Assembly: GCF_001685025.1 (NCBI RefSeq)
Contig: NZ_MAYU01000021.1
Location: 1 to 64,000 of the forward strand
Length of the DNA: 64,000 nucleotides
Direction of reading: 5' to 3'
From: Bacillus sp. FJAT-27225
GTDB lineage: Bacteria; Bacillota; Bacilli; Bacillales; Cytobacillaceae
The translations under genes and the position numbers were made by a program. Positions 26,961 to 34,879 of this stretch are shown here, piece after piece; the stretch's first letter is position 1, and each line of letters begins with the position of its first letter. Under the pieces are notes generated by a model, which ran no database searches, was not told where the DNA came from, and saw nothing but the letters and a program-made list of their open reading frames with translations.

Positions 26961-28628
26961 CTAAACTTCCATGATAATCGGCAGAATCATTGGCCTGCGT
27001 TTTGTTCTTTCGAATAAATATTTATTGAGGTCGTCCCTCATTTCCTGCTTTAAGCTCGACCAGTCAAAGAAATCCCTGGAAATATTTTTCTCAACAATAT
27101 CACGTACCAGCTTTGAGGATTCCTCCATCAGCTTTTCCGATTCGCGTACATACACGAAGCCCCTTGAAATAATTTCAGGACCTGCCAGAATCTTCTTTTC
27201 CTGCCTGGATAGAGTGACAACAACAATTAATGTCCCATCTTGTGAGAGAAGCCTGCGGTCGCGCAGGACAATATTTCCGACATCGCCAACTCCAATTCCG
27301 TCAATGAGGATATTCCCGGAAGGCACTTTCCCGCCAGGAATAAATTGCCCGTCCTTAATTTCAACAATTTCACCATTCTCCGGAAGATAGATGCTTTCAC
27401 GCGGCAAACCGCATTCTCTGGCTATGTTTTCATGTGCCTTAAGCATCCGGTATTCACCATGAACTGGTATGAATAGCTTTGGTTTCATCAGGTTAATCAT
27501 GAATTTCAGTTCTTCCTGGCTTCCATGGCTTGAAACATGAATCAATTTCTTGTTGGAAACCACATTCGCTCCCGCACGCAGAAGCATGTCCACTGTCTTG
27601 GCAAGGAAGAGTTCGCTTCCCCTTAAAGTGGTAGCTGCGATCATGACTGTATCGCCTTCTTTAATATTGACGAGTTTATGCGATTTCCTGGCCATTTTTT
27701 GGAGGCCCTCCAACGGTTCTCCCTGGGACCCTGTCATTAAAACAACAACCTTGTCATCCGGGTATTCAGAGATTTCTGAAAGCTGTATAATCAAATCTTC
27801 GGAAATCTCAAGGTATCCCAAATCAACTGCAATGTGATAAATACGTTCGAGACTTTTGCCGACAACAGCCACTTTCCTGCCTGTCTGTGCCGCAGTATCA
27901 AAAATATGCTGAATTCTGTTAATATCCGAAGCAAAGCATGCCGCAATCAGACGCCCGGGAGCACTATAGAATGTATCGCACATCTCCCTGGCAACTTTTG
28001 CTTCTGATGTCGTATAGCCGGGTTTTTCAGCTTCGGTACTGTCTGACAGAAGGCAAAGGACTCCCTGCTCACCAATTTCAGCCATTTTGCCAATATCAGG
28101 CCTGTAAAGCCTTGTAGCCCCCTGGTCAAATTTGAAATCTCCGGTATACACAATGGCTCCCTCTGAGGTATGGACACATATTCCAACTGAGCCAGGTATA
28201 CTATGGTTTGTGCTGAAAAATGATACTGTTACACTTCCCATTTCAACAACAGAGTCCGATGAGATTTCAATGAATTCAGCCTTACCTTTGTATTCCTGTT
28301 CTTTTAGCTTGGCGTTGGCTAGTGCCAGCGTCAGCTCTGTCCCGTAAACAGGAACATTTAGTTGCCTCAGGATATAAGGCAACGCCCCGATATGGTCCTC
28401 ATGGCCATGTGTCAGGAAAATTCCCTTTACTCTTTCCTTGTTATCGATCAGGTAGGATATGTCCGGAATTACTATATCAATTCCCAGCATTTCGTCCTCT
28501 GGGAACATGAGCCCGGCATCGAGCACAAAAATATCCCTGTCTACTTCACACAGGAACATATTCTTCCCGATTTCCCCCACCCCGCCAAGCGCGATGATCC
28601 TGATGGATTTATTTTTTTTCTTTCGCAA
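26961..28628 (-). CDS. rnjB: Ribonuclease J2
   Basis: Metallo-beta-lactamase/beta-CASP ribonuclease of 555 residues that partners RNase J1 in mRNA decay and rRNA processing. Synteny (between dapA and tepA) makes it J2. The catalytic motif reads HGHEDH near residue 75, a complete HxHxDH, whereas B. subtilis J2 has HGHDEH. Other ligands are visible in TNHSIPGS, TGDFKFD and HVSSHGSQEE. It starts at TTG with a GGAGG SD. A promoter lies about 55 bp upstream and a strong terminator follows. Confidence 0.94.
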   Translation of the reverse strand: MRKKKNKSIRIIALGGVGEIGKNMFLCEVDRDIFVLDAGLMFPEDEMLGIDIVIPDISYLIDNKERVKGIFLTHGHEDHIGALPYILRQLNVPVYGTELTLALANAKLKEQEYKGKAEFIEISSDSVVEMGSVTVSFFSTNHSIPGSVGICVHTSEGAIVYTGDFKFDQGATRLYRPDIGKMAEIGEQGVLCLLSDSTEAEKPGYTTSEAKVAREMCDTFYSAPGRLIAACFASDINRIQHIFDTAAQTGRKVAVVGKSLERIYHIAVDLGYLEISEDLIIQLSEISEYPDDKVVVLMTGSQGEPLEGLQKMARKSHKLVNIKEGDTVMIAATTLRGSELFLAKTVDMLLRAGANVVSNKKLIHVSSHGSQEELKFMINLMKPKLFIPVHGEYRMLKAHENIARECGLPRESIYLPENGEIVEIKDGQFIPGGKVPSGNILIDGIGVGDVGNIVLRDRRLLSQDGTLIVVVTLSRQEKKILAGPEIISRGFVYVRESEKLMEESSKLVRDIVEKNISRDFFDWSSLKQEMRDDLNKYLFERTKRRPMILPIIMEV

Positions 28629-28678
28629 TTTCTGTTTCCTCCTATGATGATTTAGCCGACCTTAGATCAGTTACCATC

Positions 28679-28708
28679 ATTATACTTGAACACTGAAAAT
28701 TATTACAA
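28679..28708 (-). promoter_or_regulatory. Sigma-A promoter of rnjB
   Basis: TTGTAA at 28708-28703 and a perfect TATAAT at 28684-28679 with an 18-bp spacer, minus strand. Confidence 0.6.
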
Positions 28709-28912
28709 CCATTTCCATACCCAAGGCAGATTCTCTTCAATCTTCCTCCAGGATTTAAAACTGCCATAAATCATTTGGCAATCTTTAAATATATGTCTTT
28801 AGCCTATGTATATACACCGGTTTACAGAGTTGATAGCTTTGCATTCCTACCTTTAGGTAAGTCAATGGCTGCTTTTACTCCCTCAGGCTTATTTTCTATA
28901 AACGTCTTCATG
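28709..28912. other. Intergenic stretch between dapA and the rnjB promoter
   Basis: No gene, repeat or clear structure seen. It is part of a 348-bp gap that also holds the rnjB promoter and the dapA terminator. Confidence 0.45.
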
Positions 28913-28951
28913 ATAAAAAACAACAGGCTGCGAAGTTCAGCCTGTTGTTTA
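28913..28951 (-). terminator. Intrinsic terminator of dapA
   Basis: 13-bp stem AAACAACAGGCTG/CAGCCTGTTGTTT with six T on the minus strand. Confidence 0.93.
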
Positions 28952-28976
28952 AATCCATTACGAAGCTTAAAAATCA

Positions 28977-29858
28977 TTATAATGGCTGGTGAATTCCCAA
29001 TAGCGCCGAAAGATTGGCCCGTTCCTCCGCACTTAGCGGAACTAGCGGGAGTCTTACAGAACCTACATCAAACCCTTTTAACTGCAGTGCTGTCTTGACA
29101 GGGACCGGATTGGGAGCTGTAAACAACCCAATCATGATTGGCAGAAGTTCCTGATGCAGCCTTGAAGCCCGTACCGTGTCATTTGCAAGATAAGCTTGAA
29201 CCATTTCCTGCATCTCGTTCCCAATAATATGGGAAGCTACCGAAACGACTCCATTTCCCCCAATCGCCATGACTGGAAGGGCAAGGCCGTCATCCCCACT
29301 GTAGAGGTAGAAATCATCCCTCGTATTCGCAATGATTGTTGTCATTGCATTCAGGTCGCCACTTGCCTCCTTAACAGCAAAGATATTCGGAATCTGGGAT
29401 AACCGAATAATGGTTTCTGGGGCAATATTAATCGAAGTTCTGCCCGGGATATTATAAATCATTACAGGCAGGGACGTGTTCTCGGCAATTGCCTTGAAAT
29501 GCTGGTATAATCCTTCCTGGTTTGGCTTGTTGTAGTAAGGGGCTACAACCATAATCCCGTCGACGCCAAGCTGTTCTGCCTTCTTTGTAAGCTCTATTGA
29601 TTGATACGTATTGTTGCTGCCGGTCCCTGCAATGACAGGAACACGCCCTGCTACTGTCTTGACAGTGTGGGCGAATAAAGCCAGCTTCTCTTCCTTTGAG
29701 AGAGTAGGCGATTCACCTGTTGTTCCGGAGACGACAAGTGAATCGGTCCCATTGTCCAGCAGATGGTTAATCAGCTGGGTTGTTTTCGGAAAATCAATAT
29801 GTCCCTTTTTATCAAAGGGTGTTACCATTGCGGTCGAAACTCGGCCTAAATTGATCAT
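28977..29858 (-). CDS. dapA: 4-hydroxy-tetrahydrodipicolinate synthase
   Basis: Condenses aspartate semialdehyde with pyruvate, the entry to diaminopimelate/lysine and, in spore formers, dipicolinate. Class I aldolase fold: Schiff-base Lys in AVKEASGD, Tyr/Arg of YNIPGRTSINI, and TTGESPTLS near the N terminus. I start it at ATG 29858 (MINLGRVSTAMVTPF), which has an ACAGGTGA SD and matches relatives; the upstream GTG at 29870 falls in that SD. It is the last gene after asd-dapG but lies 184 bp from dapG, with hairpins between. Confidence 0.95.
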   Translation of the reverse strand: MINLGRVSTAMVTPFDKKGHIDFPKTTQLINHLLDNGTDSLVVSGTTGESPTLSKEEKLALFAHTVKTVAGRVPVIAGTGSNNTYQSIELTKKAEQLGVDGIMVVAPYYNKPNQEGLYQHFKAIAENTSLPVMIYNIPGRTSINIAPETIIRLSQIPNIFAVKEASGDLNAMTTIIANTRDDFYLYSGDDGLALPVMAIGGNGVVSVASHIIGNEMQEMVQAYLANDTVRASRLHQELLPIMIGLFTAPNPVPVKTALQLKGFDVGSVRLPLVPLSAEERANLSALLGIHQPL

Positions 29859-29881
29859 TTTCGATTTCACCTGTCCTTTTT

Positions 29882-29914
29882 ATTAGTTTGGCGGGCTAGG
29901 CCCGCCTGGCTAAG
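29882..29914 (-). other. GC-rich stem-loop just upstream of dapA
   Basis: Perfect GGCGGGC/GCCCGCC stem with a 3-nt loop, extended by TTAG/CTAA, ending about 23 bp before the dapA start. It lacks a T-run on the minus strand, so it is not an ordinary terminator and could mark an RNA processing or regulatory site. Confidence 0.5.
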
Positions 29915-29933
29915 GAGACTAGCCTTTTTTAGC

Positions 29934-29962
29934 TAAAAGAAAAGTATAGATCTATACTTTCC
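29934..29962 (-). terminator. AT-rich palindrome after dapG
   Basis: The 20-bp perfect palindrome AAAGTATAGATCTATACTTT (29941-29960), followed on the minus strand by TTCTTTT. It is probably a weak terminator between dapG and dapA. Confidence 0.5.
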
Positions 29963-30042
29963 CAGCGCATTAGAAAAACTATGCCATTCGCTGATCAGGC
30001 TGGCAATTTCCAGTTCTTCCGTTAAGGCTAGACAGGCATCTG

Positions 30043-31290
30043 CTATAATATGCCCGGATGTCCAAACTCGCTCTGCTCTTCATTGAGCCCAAAAGCATCA
30101 TGCAGGGCATTTACGGCCTTTACCAGGTCATCTTGTTTAACAAGAACCCAAATTGTCGTATGGCTGTCAGCAGATTGCAGGATCCTTATTCCTTGTCCTG
30201 TCAAGGCTGTAACGATTTTGGCTGTTACACCGGGAACACCCGCCATGCCTGCGCCAACAACGGAAACCTTCGCGCAGCCCCGTTCAATAACTGGATCGTG
30301 GCCAAGTTCATTCAGCACCTCGATTGCCTTATCGGCAGAATCCTCAGACACAGTATATACAACCCCGCTTGGCGATATGTTTATGAAATCGACAGAAATC
30401 CGTTCATTTGCCATCGCTTTAAAAACCTCAGCCTGAAGATTGTATTGGTCTTTCTTTGCTAGTACCTTGATTTGGGTAACATGTGGAACGTGGGCAATCC
30501 CGGTTACCGGGCGCTCCTTTATATCTGCGCCTACCCTTGAACGGACTTGGCCAGTTACAAGTGTGCCCGGTCCGTCTGAATAGGTGGATCGGATTCTCAT
30601 CGGGACTTTTGCTTGCATGGCAATTTCCACAGCTCTCGGATGGATAACCTTTGCCCCTTGATATGCCATGTTGCACACCTCGGTATAGGTAACAACAGGA
30701 AGGGGTCTCGCATTTTCAGCAATTCTTGGGTCTGCTGTCATGATACCTTCTACGTCAGTAAAAATATCAATCCACTCGGCATTGAGCGCTGCTCCGAGTG
30801 CTGCAGCGGATGTATCGCTGCCTCCCCTGCCTATCGTGGTTACATCACCATTTTCGGCAGTCCCCTGGAATCCTGCTACGACGGCGACATCGGCATCCTG
30901 GAGCTCTTCCACTAGCCTTGCGCAGTCCATTTCAATTATTTTTGCATTAGTGTGGTCATCGTTTGTCCGAAAACCTGCCTGGGCTCCATTCAATGATACC
31001 GCCCTAATGCCTGACTCAAGCAGCATTGAAGTAAAAACAATGCTTGAAATAACCTCTCCACAAGCAAGTAGCATATCAACCTCCCTGCGGCTGATTTTGC
31101 TTAAGCTTTCGCCTGTAAGAGATAATAATGTATCTGTTGAATAAGGATCACCTTTACGGCCCATTGCCGACACTACGACAACGACCTTGTACCCTTCAGA
31201 AAGGGCCTTTTCTATATGTTTTTTGGCTTGAAGCCGTGTTTCTTCATTCCTGACGGATGTACCGCCGAACTTTTGTACGATTACTTTCAT
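30043..31290 (-). CDS. dapG: Aspartate kinase I
   Basis: Phosphorylates aspartate in the first step of the lysine/diaminopimelate, threonine and methionine pathways; in B. subtilis the DapG isozyme is inhibited by diaminopimelate. The N-terminal kinase domain opens VQKFGGTSV and carries GRGGSDTSAAALGAAL. Two ACT-type regulatory segments occupy roughly 265-400. The internal start giving a separate beta subunit, known in related aspartokinase II, was not examined. It follows asd by 27 bp in the conserved asd-dapG order. Confidence 0.95.
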   Translation of the reverse strand: MKVIVQKFGGTSVRNEETRLQAKKHIEKALSEGYKVVVVVSAMGRKGDPYSTDTLLSLTGESLSKISRREVDMLLACGEVISSIVFTSMLLESGIRAVSLNGAQAGFRTNDDHTNAKIIEMDCARLVEELQDADVAVVAGFQGTAENGDVTTIGRGGSDTSAAALGAALNAEWIDIFTDVEGIMTADPRIAENARPLPVVTYTEVCNMAYQGAKVIHPRAVEIAMQAKVPMRIRSTYSDGPGTLVTGQVRSRVGADIKERPVTGIAHVPHVTQIKVLAKKDQYNLQAEVFKAMANERISVDFINISPSGVVYTVSEDSADKAIEVLNELGHDPVIERGCAKVSVVGAGMAGVPGVTAKIVTALTGQGIRILQSADSHTTIWVLVKQDDLVKAVNALHDAFGLNEEQSEFGHPGIL

Positions 31291-31317
31291 TCCTGCACCC
31301 CAAAAAATCGGTATGAA

Positions 31318-32373
31318 TTACTTCTCTTTTACGACTCCCAATTTGATCAGGCTTTCTGCAATTTGTACTGAATTCCATGCAGCACCTTTAAGGAGGTTAT
31401 CTGATACTACCCACATATGGAAGCCTTTATCGTTGTCTAGGTCTTTACGGATTCTTCCGACGAAGACCTCATGTTTGCCAACAGAGTTGACAGGCATCGG
31501 ATAGATTTGGTTTGCAGGATCATCCTGAAGGACCACTCCTGGTGCATCCTTTAACAATTCCTTCATTTCGCCGGCAGTAACCCCCTCGGAGTCGATTTCA
31601 AAATAAACAGATTCCGAATGGCCTGTCTCAACTGGAAGCCTGACGCAAGTAGCCGCAACCTGAAGGCCTGTATCATGCATGATTTTTTTCGTTTCATTTA
31701 TCATCTTCAATTCTTCGAAAGTAAATCCGTTATCTTCGAAGTTATCAATTTGCGGAATTGCATTGAATGCGATTTGGTAATGCTTTTCCCCCGACTTGAC
31801 AGGCAGCACCTTTGGTTCGTAGCTCTTACCTTCACTATTGGCCTTGGTTTCTTCCCTTAACTCTTCAATTGCCGCTGCACCGGCACCAGAAACGGCCTGA
31901 TAGGTAGAAACAATAATTTTTTTAAGGCCGAATTTTTTCCTAACCGGTTCTAGGGCAACGACCATTTGAATTGTTGAACAGTTCGGGTTGGCAATAATGC
32001 CTTTGTGAGTATGAACATCTTCTACATTCACTTCTGGAACAACAAGAGGCACCTCAGGGTCCATCCGGAAAGCACTCGTATTGTCAATGACGACAGCTCC
32101 GCGTTTTGCGGCTTCCGGTGCAAGTTCCTTAGAGACACTCCCTCCTGCGCTGAACAGGGCAATATCAATCCCCTCGAAGCTCTCAGGCTTTGCTTCCTGA
32201 ACTGTATGCTGCACACCATTTACACTTATTGTTTTGCCTGCAGACCTAGCTGAAGATAGCAAGACAAGCTTTTTTATAGGAAAGTCCCTCTTTACAAGAG
32301 TATCAATCATTTGCTGGCCAACAGCGCCGGTTGCGCCGACGACAGCAACAGTATATCCATTTTGTCCATTCAT
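31318..32373 (-). CDS. asd: Aspartate-semialdehyde dehydrogenase
   Basis: NADPH-dependent reduction of aspartyl phosphate to aspartate semialdehyde. 351 residues. The Rossmann motif GATGAVGQQM is near residue 13, the catalytic Cys sits in IIANPNCSTIQ near 131, and the substrate-binding region includes VPEVNVEDV and RLPVETGHSESV. SD AAGGAG. It heads the asd-dapG unit, downstream of dpaB, supplying precursor for both cell wall/lysine and dipicolinate. Confidence 0.96.
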   Translation of the reverse strand: MNGQNGYTVAVVGATGAVGQQMIDTLVKRDFPIKKLVLLSSARSAGKTISVNGVQHTVQEAKPESFEGIDIALFSAGGSVSKELAPEAAKRGAVVIDNTSAFRMDPEVPLVVPEVNVEDVHTHKGIIANPNCSTIQMVVALEPVRKKFGLKKIIVSTYQAVSGAGAAAIEELREETKANSEGKSYEPKVLPVKSGEKHYQIAFNAIPQIDNFEDNGFTFEELKMINETKKIMHDTGLQVAATCVRLPVETGHSESVYFEIDSEGVTAGEMKELLKDAPGVVLQDDPANQIYPMPVNSVGKHEVFVGRIRKDLDNDKGFHMWVVSDNLLKGAAWNSVQIAESLIKLGVVKEK

Positions 32374-32461
32374 TCTAACCCAAGACTCCTTCCGTCCATG
32401 CGTATCTTAAAAGTGATTTCATCTGGGAATGATCACGTAAAGTTCCCATATGTATAAAGGG

Positions 32462-32483
32462 TCAGCGGGCAAAAACCCGCTGA
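32462..32483 (-). other. Stem-loop in the dpaB-asd gap
   Basis: Perfect TCAGCGGG/CCCGCTGA stem with a 6-nt T-containing loop on the minus strand. The following sequence is not T-rich, so terminator function is uncertain. Confidence 0.45.
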
Positions 32484-32527
32484 TGCTTTTCTACATTTTA
32501 ACACATTCCCTTGTTAATGAAAGTCTT

Positions 32528-32556
32528 AAAACCTTTTTGCTGTAGCAAAAAGCTTT
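32528..32556 (-). terminator. Hairpin directly after dpaB
   Basis: CTTTTTGC/GCAAAAAG stem with a 4-nt loop, followed by GTTTTAAG on the minus strand; a plausible weak terminator of dpaAB. Confidence 0.55.
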
Positions 32557-32558
32557 AT

Positions 32559-33152
32559 TCAGTCAAGATATCTTTCTACCAGAACGGGTTGGAGTTGTTT
32601 TCCTTCAATGGCAGCCTCGACTGTTTCTTTCAATTGTGCCATTCTGGCAACCATAGAGTTCGGTTTATTTACAGGATCATCCTGGCCAAACGGGATAAAG
32701 TATATATGTTTGGATGCCATCAGACGCATTAAGTTTACACCATTTAGGCCAAGTGCGTCATTTGTTGAAATTCCGAGCACCACAGGCTTCTGATTCCTGA
32801 GCGTTGCTTTGGCTGCCATTAAAACGGGGGAATCGTTTATGGCATTTGCGAATTTACTCATGGATGCACCTGTCATCGGTGCAATCACCATGCAATCCAG
32901 TGGGGTTTTCGGGCCGAGCGGCTCTGCTTTAACAATTGAATCGATCGCTTCATTTCCTGTAGCTTCTACAATTCTCGCTATCCAGTCCTCTCCTTTTCCA
33001 AATCGGGTTTCAGTGTTTTTTACAGTAAACGTTACGATTGGAATAACTTCGGCTCCTTCACTGACAAGCTTTTCAATCTGTGGGAATACCTCGTCATATG
33101 TGCAGTGAGAGCCAGTTAGGCCAAATCCAATCCGTTTCCCTTTAAGTTTCAT
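32559..33152 (-). CDS. dpaB: Dipicolinate synthase subunit B
   Basis: Flavoprotein-like (HFCD family) subunit of the mother-cell enzyme that makes dipicolinic acid for the spore core. 197 residues. Family features include GFGLTGSHCTYDEVF at the start, PMTGASMSKFANAI in the middle and VLGISTNDALGLN. Its ATG overlaps the dpaA stop by 4 bp, with an AAAGGGGA SD, so the two subunits are translationally coupled. Confidence 0.96.
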   Translation of the reverse strand: MKLKGKRIGFGLTGSHCTYDEVFPQIEKLVSEGAEVIPIVTFTVKNTETRFGKGEDWIARIVEATGNEAIDSIVKAEPLGPKTPLDCMVIAPMTGASMSKFANAINDSPVLMAAKATLRNQKPVVLGISTNDALGLNGVNLMRLMASKHIYFIPFGQDDPVNKPNSMVARMAQLKETVEAAIEGKQLQPVLVERYLD

Positions 33153-34051
33153 ATTGATTTCCCCTTTCGATTCTTTAGGTCACCCTGGAGCAGCTGTGAT
33201 AACACGTTCGCTAAGATTTGCCCGGCTGTTTTCGGTGCAACGATCCCAGGAAGGCCTGGAGCGAGAAGCGCTTTAATTCCCCGCTTTTCTGCATACCTGA
33301 AGTCCGTGCCGCCCGGCTTGGAAGCCAAGTCAATAATCAATGTATGTGAGGCCATTTTTGAGATAACAGATGCGCTAACAATCGGGTGAGGAATTGTGTT
33401 GATAACAATATCGGCATCTCGTATTTCTTTTTCAATTTCTGACAAATGAAAAGGATGGATGCCCATCTCGGTAATCCGGGCAAGATGCTCAGATTTTCTT
33501 GCTCCAGCCTTAACCTTTGCTCCGAGAACATGAAAGGTCCTTGCTACACTCATCCCAGTCCGTCCAAACCCAAGGACGGCTACATTTGATCCGTGAATAG
33601 TAAAATCGGTGTGCTGAATAGCCATCATGATTGTGCCTTCGACAGTTGGTATGGAGTTATAGATAGCCACATCATCACGCTCAAACAAGAGAACGAGGCG
33701 GCGTTTCGCCTTTTTGACTATTCCGGTTAAATAGCTGTTTGTAATACCTGAAAAAATGGTGCATGTTTCGGGAGTTTTAGCCAGAATCTCATCAGTCAGC
33801 ACGACTTGTTCATTTGAAAATATCGTTTCAACATGGCCATCCATGCTCGTTCCCGATACAGGTAAGATCAATGCATCATACATTGAAAAATCAGCTTCCG
33901 CCAACTTTTCCTTTTGTGCTCCGGTAAAGGCGTGATCCAATTGTTCAAACCCGATAAGTGACAGTTTGGCATCCAATTCAGTCAGTTTCCTGATGATTTC
34001 CAGCTGCCTGGCATCGCCGCCCATAATGGCTATCTGCATTCCTGTCAGCAT
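33149..34051 (-). CDS. dpaA: Dipicolinate synthase subunit A
   Basis: Rossmann-fold subunit of dipicolinate synthase. 300 residues from the start I chose: ATG 34051 (MLTGMQIAIMGGDARQ), which has an AGAAGGTGA SD and matches B. subtilis SpoVFA; an in-frame start 11 codons upstream is not supported. The dinucleotide motif VAVLGFGRTGMSVARTF lies mid-protein, and SKPGGTDFRYAEKRGI and APGLPGIVAPKTAG near the end are characteristic. A sigma-K-like promoter lies about 70 bp upstream. Confidence 0.96.
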   Translation of the reverse strand: MLTGMQIAIMGGDARQLEIIRKLTELDAKLSLIGFEQLDHAFTGAQKEKLAEADFSMYDALILPVSGTSMDGHVETIFSNEQVVLTDEILAKTPETCTIFSGITNSYLTGIVKKAKRRLVLLFERDDVAIYNSIPTVEGTIMMAIQHTDFTIHGSNVAVLGFGRTGMSVARTFHVLGAKVKAGARKSEHLARITEMGIHPFHLSEIEKEIRDADIVINTIPHPIVSASVISKMASHTLIIDLASKPGGTDFRYAEKRGIKALLAPGLPGIVAPKTAGQILANVLSQLLQGDLKNRKGKSI

Positions 34052-34117
34052 GAAATGCTTCACCTTCTTTTTTACAGATTCCACTCGTTTTACTTCTGCC
34101 TAATTCACGCTACTTGA

Positions 34118-34146
34118 CATTTTATGTTTTTGGCTTGGAAGAGGTG
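34118..34146 (-). promoter_or_regulatory. Candidate sigma-K promoter of dpaAB
   Basis: Minus strand CACC at 34146-34143 and CATAAAATG at 34126-34118, compared with the sigma-K pattern AC ... CATANNNTA (one mismatch, 17 bp between). dpaAB is sigma-K dependent in B. subtilis. Confidence 0.45.
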
Positions 34147-34194
34147 AAAGCATTCAGTTTCCGTTTTAAAAATCCCATACTCATGCACAAATAG

Positions 34195-34226
34195 TAAAAG
34201 GCCTCCGCTCTAAACGGAGGCCTTTC
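34195..34226 (-). terminator. Intrinsic terminator of ymxH
   Basis: Perfect 11-bp stem AAAGGCCTCCG/CGGAGGCCTTT followed by T residues on the minus strand. Confidence 0.88.
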
Positions 34227-34249
34227 GTTCGTATTTATAGCAGCCAGGC

Positions 34250-34498
34250 TTAGCTTTCGTCCCGGCCAGGAATATCAATAATAATCATATCGGCACCTAT
34301 CTTTTTAACATGCTTCCAATGGACCCGAATCTCCTCTCCCTGCTTCCTGAATCCGAACCATTTTAATGAAGGGATGAGCAGTGCCTGTATTTGACCGGTC
34401 TGCTCGTTGATTTCAAGGTCAGTCTGCCCTAAAACTCCAAGCCTTTCTGCCCTTTTGACGTCTACGATCTCTTTGCCGCTTAATTCACTCAATCTCAT
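34250..34498 (-). CDS. ymxH: PRC-barrel family sporulation protein YmxH (YlmC/YmxH family)
   Basis: 82-residue single-domain PRC-barrel protein (MRLSELSGKEIVDVKRAERLG; LLIPSLKWFGFRKQ). The family is restricted to spore-forming Firmicutes and its role is not established. An AAGGAG SD precedes the ATG by only a few bases. It lies between mlpA and dpaA, each separated by terminators, so it is probably monocistronic. Confidence 0.9.
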   Translation of the reverse strand: MRLSELSGKEIVDVKRAERLGVLGQTDLEINEQTGQIQALLIPSLKWFGFRKQGEEIRVHWKHVKKIGADMIIIDIPGRDES

Positions 34499-34840
34499 GC
34501 TCCTTGCCCCCTGTCAGCCCTTTTTATTAGTTTATAGTCACTTGGAGGCAAATAGACTACTTTTCCCAAAACGGATTCTTTCACAGCACCTCTTACTAAG
34601 ATGACTCTCAACGTGTTGAGGAATCTACTTGGAAGTATGCTGGCGGCACCAGGCAAAAAACTTCACCTGCCTGTTCTAATCTCCTAAAAGTGGAAACCTT
34701 CAAACTTATCGTTAAGCATAATCCAAGGATTCAGCTTTTCTTATAAAGTCTACTCTATTGACGACCATACCATGTGTTTATGGCTATTATGATCAGCAAG
34801 AATCTTATAGTTAACGACCTTAACAGAACCGCAAGAAGCT
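34499..34840. other. Intergenic stretch between ymxH and the mlpA terminator
   Basis: About 340 bases without a supported gene or repeat. I looked for a sporulation promoter for ymxH and found no match good enough to call. Confidence 0.45.
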
Positions 34841-34875
34841 AAAAAAAACAGCCATTGCGGACGCAATGGCTGTTT
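34841..34875 (-). terminator. Intrinsic terminator of mlpA
   Basis: Stem AAACAGCCATTGCG/CGCAATGGCTGTTT followed by a run of eight T on the minus strand. Confidence 0.94.
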
Positions 34876-34879
34876 GATG

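Noticed and set aside
31291-31317. Lysine riboswitch before dapG
   Set aside because: Only 27 bp separate asd and dapG, and the dpaB-asd gap has only simple hairpins, so no lysine riboswitch fits.
34499-34620. Sigma-E promoter for ymxH
   Set aside because: CTATAAACT-like boxes exist but spacing and sequence fall too far from consensus.
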